This document shows, piece after piece, positions 33,555 to 45,770 of a stretch of 64,000 bases of DNA. Position 1 is the stretch's first letter; the number at the start of each line of letters is the position of its first letter. This DNA comes from Aristolochia californica. Taxonomy: Eukaryota; Streptophyta; Magnoliopsida; Piperales; Aristolochiaceae. The translations under genes were made by a program, and so were the position numbers. The stretch covers positions 15,560,231 to 15,624,230 of the forward strand of contig JARWKL010000003.1 in assembly GCA_029961685.1 (NCBI GenBank), in the 5' to 3' direction. The notes below the pieces were generated by a model. It was not told the origin of the DNA and did no database searches. It saw nothing but the letters and a program-made list of their open reading frames with translations.

Positions 33555-34024
33555 TGGTATCAGAGCAGGCGCTCTACCCCGCCTCTGCTGATCTCGCTCC
33601 CTCATTCGGCCAAAAGGTTGACGATTTTAGTTTTTTCTTCTCACTGCCCTTTGTTTCCTTCTCTCAAAATTTTTGCCCAATTATTCATCGTCGTTCACCA
33701 AGCCTTTCCTCGTGGTTCACTACTATTAGCTGCTCACCATTTTTTGCTGCCATCTGTCGGCCCCATTCTCACACAGTTTTTTCTTCTCTCGCACTGCTTG
33801 GAAGTGAGAGGCAAGAAGGGAAACATAATTTACATAACCAAGCAAGGTGTTGTGCTGATTTAAATCAGCATGTTCTTCCAAACTTAGCCAAGCCGAGACG
33901 AGATGAACTGAGCCGAGCCGCACCAGTTTTTCTACAAGTCAACTCGGACCTTAGTTTTATATTGTCTAACGCCACTCAGGGTAAATTATTCCTTGCTCTA
34001 CTTTTATCACCATTTCCCAATGTC

Positions 34025-34880
34025 ATGGTGAATGATCAAGCTTCGAATGGAGGCAACCTTGTTGCAGCCAATCCAAATTTTAGTCACCTTTCCAATCATC
34101 CAAGAATGGTGCTTGTTTCCAAGCCTCTCAATGGAGATAATTATTCGACATGGTGTAGAGCCATGATGATTTCTTTGAATGCAAAATCCTATTTAGGTTT
34201 CATAGATGAAACCACCATAATGTCGTCTACCACAGCCAAACCAAACGACTATGCTTCATGGAGAAAATGTAATGATATGATCCTCTCTTGAATTCTCAAT
34301 TCACTTACACTTGATCTTGCAGATAGCATCATTTTTTTAACCACCGCTCAGCAGGTATGGGAAGACCTTCGGTATCATTTTTCTCAAAGCAATGCCCCTT
34401 GTATTTTTAGCATTAAGAGGGACATTGCTTGTTTTGTTCAAGATCGGATGACTATTGCGGCTTATTACACAAAACTTAAAAGATTATGGGATGAACTAGG
34501 ATCCTATAAAGACACCTTTTGCTCTTGTGGGACAGCCTATAAGAGACCCTGACTGATGTAATTTCTCATGAGCCTCAATGAGTCCTACAGTGCAATCCGA
34601 GGGCAAATTCTATTGATGAGTCCACTTATTGATGTTGTCAAAGCTTATTCTTCCATTGTACAAGAAGAGAAGCAGCGAAGCCTGAGGATTGCATGTGAGA
34701 TGATGAAGACCTCAACCATGGTTGTTCGAAGGACTGAACTGGTAGCTCTAGCTGTTCGAGGTGGACAAGGTTCTTCTTCTCACACTCCCAATTGAAAACC
34801 TTTGCACTCCTCTTATTGTGACCATGACCATCATGTCTAAGAAACTTGTCGGAAGTTAAATGGGTACCCACTAGACCACC
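34025..34880 (+). pseudogene. gag: copia-D gag (broken)
   Basis: Starts MVNDQASNGGNLVA. Clear gag motifs are VSKPLNGDNYSTWCRAMM (34115-34165), LNAKSYLGFIDET, SWRKCNDMILS, LTTAQQVWEDLRYHFSQ and YYTKLKRLWDELGSY. A stop follows NDMILS (Trp to stop) and frameshifts occur near 34550. The knuckle region is not recognisable. Confidence 0.8.
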
Positions 34881-35124
34881 CTAAACATGCTTCAAAAAGG
34901 CATATTCAATAAGTACTCATTTAAAATGTAACAATAGTCATCAGTCTTATGTCAACAATGTCAAGGAGGATCCAATACTCCAGGAAGTGCCATCAATGAC
35001 GAATGACCTCTCTGATTTGTAAATCTAGCAAATCTTATCTATCATGCAAAGAAAAGGGAAAACACAATCTGCTAATCCTAAAGAAAATGTTGTTGTTGCT
35101 TCCTCAGGTTATTTATAAACATTA

Positions 35125-36008
35125 TTATGACTCCATCAATTGATTATCAACATTGGTGCAATAGACAAAATTTCTTCATCTCCAACTTTGCTTGTCAACA
35201 GCAGCAAGAAAAACCTTTTACCACCAATTGTTATGCCAAGTGGAGAACAGGCTCAGATTACTTGCATTGGGAATTTACCTTTGACTTCCACTGTTACTTT
35301 AAAAAATATGTTTGGTGTGCCCTCCTTGAAGGTGGATTTAACGTTGATGAGTCTGGTTACCAAAGATAGCAATTGTTTAGTAACCTTTTTTTCCTTGTTG
35401 GTTCATTTTGTAGGATTTGATGATGAGGACAACGATTGGTTTGGGTGAACAATGAAATAGACTTTATCACTTGGTTGTGTTAGCATTAGAGAAGCCAAAA
35501 CCTCCACCTCCATTTCTAGAAACCACAACATGTTGTTCACCTAGCCATCAGGTCACCTCCTCCACCGCCTTGTGGCATCACCGATTGGGACATTTATCTT
35601 CCTCTAGATTAGATTTTATGGGAAAACATTTGTTAAATTTCTCTTTTCAATCTAATAATTCTTGTGATGTTTGTGCTTTTTCAAAACAAAGTAGACTTTC
35701 TTTTTCTGTTAGTTGAATTTCGTCTGTTAGACCTTTTGAATTATTTCATTGTAACATTTAGCCCCCCTATAAAACTACCTCTCTTTCTAGTGTAAAATAT
35801 TTTTTTATTATTGTGGATGATTATTATAGATTCACATGGGTATTTTTTAAGCATCACAAAAGTGAAACACAACATTTACTTGTCAATTTTTTTCTCATTC
35901 ATCCAAACACAATTCCATGTTTCTATAGCCAACATTTGGGTTGATAATTGTGGAGAATTCTTCTCCATGCGAGAATTTTTTTTAAAAAAAGGGCCACTTA
36001 TCTACATT
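35125..36008 (+). pseudogene. copia-D protease, GAG-pre-integrase and integrase start
   Basis: A degenerate protease reads INIGAIDKISSSPTLL where DTGATDHI is usual, followed by GVPSLKVDLTLMSLVTK. The pre-integrase domain is clear at 35560-35715 (TALWHHRLGHLSSSRLDFM, CDVCAFSKQSRL). Integrase begins KYFFIIVDDYYRFTWVFF (catalytic Asp region) and VDNCGEFFSMREFF, and stops at 36008 where gypsy-E entered. Confidence 0.78.
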
Positions 36009-36459
36009 TGTTATGGTCTCTGACCATGGACCGAGTGATTCGACGATGGAAAATGTTTTCTTGTGAATCGAGGACCGAAGCAGGACGCTGGGATCTTTCT
36101 GGCCTACCTATGGTGGCGGTTTTGTGTGGAACAATAGAATAGAGAGAGAAGGGCAAACGTGAGGTAGAAGAGAGAAATCAGACTCGTAGAAGGGAGGCTG
36201 CACCTTGGGTTCCAAGGGAACGTCGACCCTAGTTCATTGAAGGAGAACTTTGACCCTTTGTTTATTTTTCTGCTTGCCTTAATTCCCTTAACATTTGGCA
36301 CAAGATAGGAGTTTTTACCATATTGCCATTGTTGGCTTATATGCAATGAATTACTGAAATAAGAAAACATATGATGACCAAGTACCTTGACTGTTCCACT
36401 GAGTCGCAACTCATTCACGTCGCCTTCGGATGACTCGTCCTACTATGGAGTCCGTAACA
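36009..36459 (-). repeat. 3' LTR of gypsy-E
   Basis: On the minus strand it starts TGTTACGGACTCCATAGTAGG and ends GACCATAACA. A purine-containing GTGGGGAGTGA tract precedes it. The last pol codons (VTDSIVGRVIRRRRE) are encoded across its start. Confidence 0.85.
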
Positions 36460-37560
36460 TCACTCCCCACGTGGAGAAAGAGCTTGTCCACAAGCTCGAA
36501 TGTAGGGTAGACATGTTGAAAGATTGCTAGATCTTCCCATGTAGCCTTTGTAGGATCCGTGTGGGTCCACTGAACCAGAAGTTCGGTCCGGTCTTCCCTT
36601 TGCCGAGTACTCAAGATTTTGTGTGGAGTGAGATCAACTTTACCGTGTTCAATGGGGGTAAAGAAGGAACTGATATTGGTGTTGGACCCTGTAACTTCTT
36701 GAGCAAGGAACGTGAAAGACGTCATGAAGCTTGGACTCTGGAGGGAGATGGAGCTTGTATGCTACCGGTCCCACTCATTGTATAATCTGGAATGGCCCAA
36801 AATATTTTGGTGAGAGCTTGTGCCTGGTACCTGCAATGGAGTGTTGCCTGTAGGAATTAAGGCATAGCCATACAAAATTACCCTGGTTGTATTCAATATC
36901 ACGGTGATGTTGATCATAAGAAGCTTTCATATGTGCTTGGGCTTGTTGAAGATGTAGGGAAGCTGATTGCAGTAATTGATCACGAGTGGTGAGGGCTTGG
37001 TCCACTACGTCCACCCTTGTGGACCCTTGAGGATTTTGAAGGACATGGGATGTAATGTTGTTTGAAAGGAGGTGTTGTAGCAGTATTCTGCCCAAGGAAG
37101 GCAATCCACCCACTTTTTAGGAGTATCCCCCACTAGGCACCGTAGGTACATCTCAATGGTGCAGTTCACTACTTCAGTCTGGCCATCTAATTGAGGATGA
37201 TAGGCAGAAGAGTATTTGAGTTTTGTATCTGATAAATGAAACAGCTCTCTCCAAAATTGACTAGCAAAGACCATATCATGATCACTGACAATGGATTCAG
37301 GAATGCCGTGGAGACAAACATTATTCACGAATAAGATGGAAGCGACCTTTGTTGCTGTATACGGATACTCCAATGGAATAAAGTGTGCATATTTATAAAA
37401 TTGATCCACCACTACAAAAATAATCGACTTGCCTGAAGTCTTGGGAAGTCCTTCAATGAAATCCATAGAAATGTCAACCAAACCTGTGTTGGAGCTTGAG
37501 TGCTTGCAATAACCCTGCAGGATGTAAATTCTCTGTCTTGTTCCTCTGGCACACCTGGCA
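36411..37560 (-). pseudogene. gypsy-E integrase and chromodomain
   Basis: The HHCC end (CQVCQRNKTENLHPAGLL, about 37495-37560) is followed by a frameshift and the core at 37005-37481: DFIEGLPKTSGKSIIFVVVDQF, SDHDMVFASQFW and HPQLDGQTEVVN, which keeps an acidic triad of D, D and E. A further piece (SYDQHHRDIEYNQGNFVWL) and the chromodomain (TRQREDRTELLVQWT, ATWEDLAIFQHVYPTFELVDKL) follow at 36411-37113 in other frames. The integrase core is better preserved than the rest. Confidence 0.78.
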
Positions 37561-37696
37561 CTCAGTCACATCCTCTGGCACACCTGGCACTCAGCTGTCA
37601 CCAAAAAAGTTTGTTCAAAATCAAGTAGTTGCAACACGGGGCTATGGCCAAAGTTTTTTTAAGGGACTGGAAGGCTTGTTCCATGACATCATTCTA

Positions 37697-39040
37697 TTAG
37701 AAGGCATTGCGTCTGAGAAGATTGGTTAATGGGGCTGAGAGAGGTGCATAATTGTGGATGATTTTTTTATAATACCCTGCTAATCCCAAAAATCCCCGTA
37801 ATGCAGAAATAGTTCTCGGCTGTGACCACTGGATGATAGCAGAGATTTCTCCCGGATCTACTCCCTGTGGAGGTAATGACATGCCCTAGGTAAGCTACTT
37901 GAGAGCGCCCAAATGAACACTTGGAGCGTTTTAAACAAATATGATGGGTTCTTATCAATGTGAACACCACCCGCAGATGTTGTAAATGTTGCTCCCATGA
38001 CTTGTTGTGGATCAAGATATCATAAAAAAATACCAACACAAATTTTTTGAGATAAGTGCTAAATACATCGCTCATAAGTGCTTGGAATGTTGAGGGAGCA
38101 TTGGACAATCTGAACGGCATGACAACGAACTCAAAATGGCCATGATGAGTACGAAAAGTTGTTTTCGGTATATTCGAAGGATACATTCGGACCCCGGTGA
38201 TACCCCGAACGCAAGTCCAACTTGGTGAAAAGTTGAGCTCCATTTAGTTCATCTAATAATTCATTCACTATTGGGATAGGAAATTTATCCTTGACTGTCT
38301 TGGCATTTAGTTCCCGGTAGTCCACACAAAATCTCCAAGTATTATTCTGTTTCTTGACCAATAGCATGGGAGATGAGAAAGGAGATGTACTGTGTCGGAT
38401 GAGACCCTGCTCCAGCATGAGGTGACATTGGCATTCAATTTCATCCTTTTGAATGTGGGGGTATTGGTATGGCCATACTACTACCACCTCTTATCCCATC
38501 TTCAAACAAATTATGTGGTCACATTGGCGCAATGGGGGAAGAGAGACTGGTTCCTGAAAGATGTCGTTAATTCTGCCAGTAAATTCTCTAGAGTAGTAGG
38601 TTGCTGCTGAAGGGCATGGAACAGTGAAGGATTCTGAACTTGGCGACCCTGTAAGGTGACATTTTTGCCCTCCAATTCAAAGGACATGGTTAACGCAGCA
38701 AAATCCCATATGATAGGTCCCAACCTTTGTAGCCACTTAATTCCCAATACCATATCAAACCCAGCAAGTGGAATAATAAAAAACTCTGCTAAAAATGTGT
38801 TACCTGCAATGGTGAACATAATGGGCTGGCTGGTTCCATAACTGGGAACTTTGTCTCCATTAGCCACTGAGACTAAAGCTATTGGTCGAGGTTGGATGGG
38901 AAGCTATAAATATTTGGCAACGTTGAAACTCAAAAAATTATGAGTGTTGCCCGAGTCCACCAAACTGAGTAGCGGTTGCTCACTGATTGAGGCACACACT
39001 TGCATCGTAGTAGTGGACTGGAGACCTGTAATGGCGTGGT
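37697..39040 (-). pseudogene. gypsy-E protease and reverse transcriptase (broken)
   Basis: The protease site LVDSGNTHNFLSFNVAKYL lies near 38950; GFDMVLGIKWLQRLGPI follows. RT blocks: [68 protein letters not shown], a frameshift, then [20 protein letters not shown] and VFFYDILIHNKS with Tyr for the first catalytic Asp. It ends in GFLGLAGYYKKIIHNY; most of RNase H is missing. The left side is cut at 39040 by element G. Confidence 0.8.
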
Positions 39041-39569
39041 GTTATGCACGCAATAACATTATTATTTTAGTGTTTTCTTTAATTTACTTTATTTTATTTC
39101 AGTTTTAGGTCATAGGGGTATTTTTGAAATATTTTATTTATAGGGGTATTTTTAGAATATTTTATTGTAAACCCTAACCGGGTGAACCCTATTTAAGGGG
39201 TAAGACTAATTTTAGGTCATAGGGGTATTTTAGGAATATTTTATTTATAGGGGTATTTTTAGAATATTTTATTGTAAACCCTAACCAGGTGAACCCTATT
39301 TAAGGGTTAAGACTAATGAGAAATACAAGCATTCAAATATTAAGAATTAGGTTAAATTTAGCGTAAGAGGCTTAGAGTTCTCCTCAACGAGCTCTAGGGT
39401 ATCAAGCTTCCCTTTGGCTTGATCTTCGTTTTCGTCTTTCCCATGTCTTCCTACTACCCCTATGGTAATGCTTGGAATACCCGTAACCCGTGGCAGACCC
39501 CAGATCCTCCCAAAGAATCCATGTGTCAGATCCGGGACCGTAACAACTGGTATCAGAGCAGGAACACAA

Positions 39570-39829
39570 TGGGTTATTCTATATCCCAAGAAAGATGGGT
39601 TACTATGGGTAAGGAATTGGAGAAAATGCGAGCACGGTTTGATGCTTCAATTGAATGTTTGGAAATGGAGCCACGTGCACCCACAAAAAAGGTCATACGA
39701 CCTGAAATTTCCGCTTACGGCATATGCGTAGGCATATGCGTAGAAGAGGCAGCTGGGTCCTCGGACGAGCAGAAAGGCCAACGGCCAGGAACTCCAGCGG
39801 CGACGACATCAGAATTTGGGGATTCCTAA
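39570..39829 (+). pseudogene. Short gag-like frame of element G
   Basis: An open frame continues from the LTR across the primer site (RDRNNWYQSRNTMGYSIS) and on to KELEKMRARFDASIECLE, which resembles the N-terminal coiled region of chromovirus gag. It stops at 39829. Role not known; possibly retained because RNA-packaging signals overlap it. Confidence 0.55.
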
Positions 39830-40560
39830 ATTCCAAAAATGGTTGCACTGGAAATTCTGACGGCACTCGAAATCTCCGAGCAAGCGTAGAACTTCCGATA
39901 TGCCTCCAAGGGCTACGATTCGCCTCCAAGTGGTGCGATTTGCCGCCGGAGTAGCAGGCGACCCAGTCGCGTCCCTCGGGTTCGTCGGCAAACTACCAGA
40001 GAGCCCTCTGTCTCGGAAAAATTCCAAGCGGCGACGCCTCAACGGGCTTCTCGCCGCCACCGGCGAAGCAGGATAGTTCGTCGGTGCCATAAGCAACTTT
40101 TCCGCAAGGGATCTCGGTTCCGGGAGGCTGAGGAACGACAATTCACAAGTTTCCGAGACCCCTCTGTCTCGGAAACTATCCAGGTGGCGAAGCCCCGACG
40201 GGCTGCGATTCGCCATCGGAAAATCATGCGATTCCGTCGGTGCCGGGAGAGAGGAAGGAGACGCCCGTCGCCAGACTTCATCGGTATCGTGAGGAATGGA
40301 ACTACCTACCGCAGAGTTCGGAAGCTGCCGAAGGAAGAAGACGACTCCCAATTAAATTTTCCTAACTTAGGAAAATTTAATCAGCCCGGTCCGCTGAGTC
40401 GCAAGCCGGACCGGGTTCCTGAACCGGGTCAACCCAGGTTAACTCTGACCGTCCCAAAAAAAAAAAAAAAAAAGAGGAAGCGGGCAAACAGAGGGGGCGT
40501 CATAGCTTTCGCGGATGCTACTTCAGCACTGGTGAAGACGTCGGCATACAGACACTACTT
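39830..40560. other. GC-rich cargo of element G
   Basis: The base composition is clearly richer in GC than the AT-rich surroundings, with CCTCTGTCTCGGAAA occurring twice (39999-40020 and 40160-40180), each followed by similar GGCGACGCCTCAACGGG / GGCGAAGCCCCGACGGG text, so an imperfect internal repeat of roughly 160-170 bases is present. A 180-codon frame lies on the minus strand (39809-40351), but I do not recognise it. Origin (host capture or element-own spacer) is unresolved. Confidence 0.5.
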
Positions 40561-41003
40561 CCGAGCTTGAGGACAAGCTCGTTTTCCAAGGGGGTGTAAT
40601 GTTATGCACGCAATAACATTATTATTTTAGTGTTTTCTTTAATTTACTTTATTTTATTTCAGTTTTAGGTCATAGGGGTATTTTTGGAATATTTTATTTA
40701 TAGGGGTATTTTTAGAATATTTTATTGTAAACCCTAACCAGGTGAACCCTATTTAAGGGGTAAGACTAATGAGAAATACAAGCATTGAAGCATTTAGAAT
40801 TAGGTTAAATTTAGCGTAAGAGGGTTAGAGTTCTCCTCAACGAGCTCTAGGGTATCAAGCTTCCCTTTGGCTTGATCTTCATTTTCGTCTTCCCCATGTC
40901 TTCCTACTACCCCTATGGTAATGCTTGGAAGACCCGTAACCCGTGGCAGACCCCAGATCCTCCCAAAGAATCCACGTGCCAGATCCGGGACCGTAACACG
41001 TGG

Positions 41004-41933
41004 AGGGAAATTTCTTGTTCCTCCACTTGTGGCTCTTCTTCCTCTAGAACTTCTTCTCCTTCATCAGTAACTTCCAACCAAAATAATTTCTTGCATATAT
41101 GCCCAAATGTATATTACTCATCACAATTATAGCATAATCCCTTGGACCTTCCTTCCTCCATCTCTGCTCTATTGAGTTTCTTGATGAATGTTGGTTGAGA
41201 AGGATTTGGTTTAGGGCCTTGAGGAGTACTCGAACTAATAGTGTTGTGCCATGGTGGTGTTGTGTTATGGGTGGCTATTGTCGGTCTGCCTCCCTGCCAT
41301 AGAGGACTTCGTGCCTGGAATCTTTGCTTGGCCTCTAGTGCTCTGGTTAAATTCATTGCTCTACTTCTAGGCGGAGGGCCTCTGTCAAGCCGGTTGTAAA
41401 CAAGCTGACTTGCTGGCCCACCCTAACTACTTTGCTGGCCCTGGCCAATTTCTCTTGGAAGGCTTTTTGGTATTGTTCGACCGTGCCGGTTTGGAGTAGC
41501 AACACCAAGTCCCCCAGCATATTGTTTTGGGCCGAGGGACCAAACCGTATGGAGCACAAATCCTTGAATTCCTGCCAATTTAATCTGGATACTCCAATTC
41601 TAATTGATGGCCCCATAGTTGCGCTTCGTCGAGCATGTGGAAGGCGGCCAATCCCACTTTGTCACTGTCAGTAGTGCGTTGGTGACAAAAAAAATTCTCA
41701 CACATGTAGAGCCATATCAGTGGGTCTTCCGATCCATTAAAAATTGAGAATTCCAATTTGGTGTATCTCGGAATTGTCCCTCCTTCGGGACTAAAATTCC
41801 CGTATGGCACTGGAGGCTCTGTGCGTCCAGCATACTGGTGCCCTTGTCTAGGCACAGGGCTCCTTTCCCCATCCTGTGGGTTGGAGCTTCTTCCCCCAGT
41901 CATATCATATATCCTATGAGATAAATTTTCGAG
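41004..41933 (-). pseudogene. gag: gypsy-E gag (broken, second part)
   Basis: Minus-strand pieces: PRYTKLEFSIFNGSEDPLIWL, AAFHMLDEAQLWGHQLELE (41580-41939), a frameshift, FKDLCSIRFGPSAQNNMLGDLVLL and EQYQKAFQEKLARASK (41353-41616), then EAKQRFQARSPLWQGGRP and the knuckle start GLCYNCDE (41114-41356). The gag N-terminal part lies at 48054-48300, beyond gypsy-F. Element G cuts it at 40999. Confidence 0.78.
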
Positions 41934-42730
41934 TAACACAGCGTGGGAGTTGTGAATCCAGCACTGTTACTGAGTTGCTGGATTCGGTAAGGAGGGTTAA
42001 AGGTCCCTTCTTTGGGTACTCTTCCACCAGTGATCAGTCTCCCTTTTTATGATCTCATTCTAGAGCTAAAGTTGTAGCTAGAATGGAAGTAATTCAGGTG
42101 GAGAAAGAATGGAGAAATACTTATTTTGCTCACGTTAATCAAGGTTTTAACCCTGATTTGATGCAGCTCATTCTAGGACTTGAAGACCTAGCTTGATGGG
42201 GCAGCCTTGGCTCACGTTGATGGCTGTCCTTGCTCTATTTTCGTGATGAATTCCTAGCAAGAAGAGTTTCTCTAACCCTTCACGTGAAAGAACCAGAATT
42301 ACTCCTCTTTTGCTGCTCGTCAAGAGGGGATTGAACCCAACTTCTTGTTGACGCTGGTGATGAGAGAAGATCCTCTCTTTAGGCTCAAAAAAGGGGCAGG
42401 AAGCTCCTTTTCTTAGTATGGATGATGAGGGATGAATTTAGGAGAAGAAGGATGGCAATGGAGGGTGAAGGATAGGTTGGATTTTTGGAGTAAACCCTAA
42501 ACTCGAGATCAAGAGGTGATCTCAACCTATTTAGACTAGGTTATTCTAAAATCTCAAAGCTTACCTATTTCATTCATACATTTCCCTTAAATAGGTCACG
42601 TCAAGGACTTTTAGGGTTAGGGTTACAATAATTCCCCATAATGCCCTTACATATAAAGTAATTAGAAATAAATCCTACTTAAAACAATATAAGAAATAAA
42701 TCCTACTCAAAGAAATATAAGAATTAAATC

Positions 42731-44069
42731 CTATTGAGTGAGTTGTTGTTGTCTTCTTCGTTGTGTGACTCGGTGTGCTATTGAGTCCACAACATCTGCC
42801 TCCCCATGGAGAAAGAGCTTGTCCTCAAGCTCAAAAGCTGGGTAGACTTGTTTGAAGATGTCCACACGTTCCCATGTTGCAGCGTCGGGGTCAGTGTCCG
42901 TCCATTGGACGAGAATCTCCCAATGGTCATTGGTCAGCCGTGCGCGTAACACCGCAGCAGGGTTAAGAATAACCTCGCCATGATCAACCGGTGGTAGGAA
43001 TGGAGTGGATGTAGGCTGCGCTCTGGAATGCGGCTTCAAAAGAGAGACATGAAACACATCATGAATTCTAGCTGTGTCCAGTAATTTGAGTTGATAGGCG
43101 ACTGGTCCCACGCGTCCAAGAATGGAAAACGGCCCAAAAAATCTAGGTGAGAGCTTATGATGCGGAGGTCCCGCAAGAGACTGCTGACAGTAGGGCTGGA
43201 GCCGTAGCCACACATACTTCCCAACCTCAAAAGAGACCTCACGGTGGCCTCTATCGTATACATCCTTCATCCGAGCTTGGGCGCATCGTAGCCGTTATGT
43301 GATATTCTGTAGCAGCAGATCCCTGTCTATGAGTGCCTGATCAATCGTGTCCACGCGGGTGGACCCTGGGTTGTACGAGAGGAGGCGAGGTGGATCCCGG
43401 CCATATATAACCCGAAAAGGAGTGGATTGCAATGCAGAGTGGAACGAAGTGATGTAACAGTATTCGGCCCATGGAAGCCATTGAACCCATTGTCGCGGAC
43501 GATCCCCCACCAAGCACCGTAGATACATCTCGATGGTAAAGTTCACCACCTCAGACTGCCCGTCTATCTGTGGATGATTGGCGGAGGAGAACTTCAATTT
43601 CGTCCCACTCAAGCGAAACAGTTCTCGCCAAAAGGTGCTTGTGAAAACTGCATCTCTGTCACTCACAATGGATTCTAGAATGCCATGTAAGCGGACTATC
43701 TACTCCAAGAAAGTTTGAGCAACCCGTGTTGCAGTATACGGATGAGCCATTGGTATAAAATGCCCTTACTTGGAGAATCGATCAACCACTACAAAAAAGT
43801 ACGGATTTGCAGGCTGACAGGGGTAAGCCTTCCACAAAATCCATTGAAATGTAGGCCCAAACCTGCGTAGGAAGGGCCAGAGGCTGGAGAAAACCGGCTG
43901 GACTCAAGTGCTCGGCTTTGTTGCGCTGGCATACCTGACAGTTGCCCACATAAGTCGCAATAGAGGGTTTCATGGCTTGACAGTAAAAATCAGCTCGAAT
44001 TTTGTGCAAGGTCTTTTGGATCCCCTCGTGTGTACTGTCATGGTAGGCCGAGAGAATAGCTGGAATCAA
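42731..44069 (-). pseudogene. gypsy-F integrase and chromodomain
   Basis: The HHCC region YHDSTHEGIQKTLHKIR and CQVCQRNKAEHLSPAGFL (43782-44069) is followed by DFVEGLPLSACKS, a break, SDRDAVFTSTFWREL and HPQIDGQSEVVN (43295-43666), keeping D and E of the triad. The C-terminal part and chromodomain form one 179-codon frame (42731-43270): KLSPRFFGPFSILGRVG, WEILVQWTDTDPDAATWE, ELEDKLFLHGEADVVDSIA, ending inside the LTR. Confidence 0.8.
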
Positions 44070-44346
44070 CTCGGACTCAAGTGGAAGGAAAATATGCTGC
44101 TTTTAATAAATAAGTGAATCTTGGATTGACCACTTTACATTCATTGTCCCTTATGAGATCTACTGATGTAGTACCTGCAGTGCAGGGTTAGTGGCATGTG
44201 CTTCTCGCACCAAGTCCATAATGAGAAATCTCGGTTGGCTGATAGAATAGACCGACTGCTGATCTTCAAAACACTATGACAAGGCATCTGCCACCTTATT
44301 TAATCTCCTTGCATGTTACTCCATCGAGAAGTCAAACCCCAACAAC

Positions 44347-45666
44347 TTACTGATCTAGTGTTGTTGTGGCGACATCGTCAAACACTGTTCTAGTAGGAAT
44401 TTTGAGGCTATAGTGATCCGTGCGTATGAGAAAAGCCCGGCCCCAGAGATAAGGCCTCCAATGTTGGACCGCTTTGGCCAACCCAATCAATTCGCACTCA
44501 TAGGCTGCCAACTTGTGATGGCGAACTGTCAACTGTCTGCTAAAATTCACAATAGGATGGCCCAGCTGCTATAAAACGGCCCCCATGCCCACGCCCGAAG
44601 CGTCGCACTCTACCACGAACAATTCGTCGAAGTTGGGAAGTTGTAATACTGGCGCGGATGCGAGGGAAGCTTTGAGTGCCACAAACGATGTGGTGGCCCC
44701 CTCATTCCAAATAAAGGAATTTTTCTTGAGTAAACTCGTCAATGGTGCTGCCACTGGCCCATAGTTCTGAATAAATTTGCGATAGTAGCCCACAAGACCC
44801 AAAAAACGCCGTAATGCAGAACACGACTGTGGTTGCGGCCACTCGTGAATAGCTCAAATCTTCTCGGGATCCACCGTAACCCCCTCATGTGAGATAATGT
44901 GACCAAGATATCCCACATGTGAAGCCGCAAAAGAACACTTGGAATGTTTCAAATAGAGCTGATGTGCTCTTAACAAGTCGAAAAAAATCCTCAAGTGTGC
45001 CAAGTGTTCCTCAACCGACTTGCTATATATCAAAATATCATAAAAAAATACAAGAACAAATTTTCGAAGATAGGGGCTAAATACCTTGTTCATCAAAGCT
45101 TGAAAAGTGGAGGGTGCATTGGATAACCCGAACAGCATGACGACAAACTCAAAGTGGCCATGGTGAGTATGGAACGCCATCTTCTCGATATCAGAGGGGT
45201 GCATCCGGACCTGATGGTATCCCGAACGGAGGTCAAGTTAAGTGAATAACCATGACCCATGTAACTCATCCAAAAGCTCATACACTACCGGAATCGGGAA
45301 CTTGTCTTTTACTGTCTGCACTTTCAACTCCCGATAATCCTCGCAGAACCTCCATGTCCCATCATGTTTCTTCACAAGTAAGACGGGTGAAGAGAATGGG
45401 GAGCGGCTGGGACGAATAAGACCCTGTTTCAACATCTCATGGCACTGACGCTCTATCTCGTCCTTCTGAAGGTGTGGGTAACGGTATGGTCGCACGACCA
45501 CTACCTCTGAACCTGGTTTCAGACAGATCCTGTGGTCACAGTGCCTCATGGGAGGCAACACCGAAGGCTCCTGGAAGAGGTCAGAGAACTCCTCAACCAG
45601 ACCATAACTAGTACTGTCAGGCTGATCCTGTGTCTGCAAAGTGTGTATGCGGTGGGCCCTGTCCAC
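44347..45666 (-). pseudogene. gypsy-F reverse transcriptase and RNase H
   Basis: [60 protein letters not shown] (45238-45666), a frameshift, [18 protein letters not shown] and [12 protein letters not shown] with Tyr for the first catalytic Asp (44854-45204). RNase H: VGYYRKFIQNYGPVAAPLTS, ECDASGVGMGAVL (44569-44802), ELIGLAKAVQHWRPYLWGRA and RTDHYSLK (44347-44550). Confidence 0.82.
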
Positions 45667-45770
45667 CTGACAGCCCTATAAGAGCACCCGACTTCCGGCC
45701 AAATAAAAGCTCATGGTTAAATCCGAAAAGTCCCACAGAATGGGTCCCAACGTTTGTAACCATTTAATGC

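Larger units (their letters stand above)
39041..40998 (+). mobile_element. Element G: non-autonomous LTR element with GC-rich cargo
   Basis: LTRs 39041-39545 (505 bp) and 40600-40998 (399 bp); the first has a ~106-bp internal tandem duplication. Primer site TGGTATCAGAGC at 39548, polypurine TTCCAAGGGGGTGTAA before the second LTR, and a perfect target duplication CGTGG (39036-40, 40999-41003). The 1.05-kb interior has a short gag-like start, GC-rich cargo and the chromovirus pol tip SELEDKLVFQGGV. No pol enzymes, so it must move with another element's proteins. Confidence 0.88.

Noticed and set aside
33554..34291. 245-codon open frame beginning at the primer site of copia-D
   Set aside because: The first ~155 codons cover the untranslated leader, have no gag similarity and begin with the ATGGTATCAGAG of the primer site; the gag start at 34025 is more likely. 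The openness is probably chance.
39809..40351. 180-codon minus-strand ORF as a gene
   Set aside because: Antisense to the element, in a GC-rich block where stops are rare, with no recognisable domain. Kept only as part of the cargo description.
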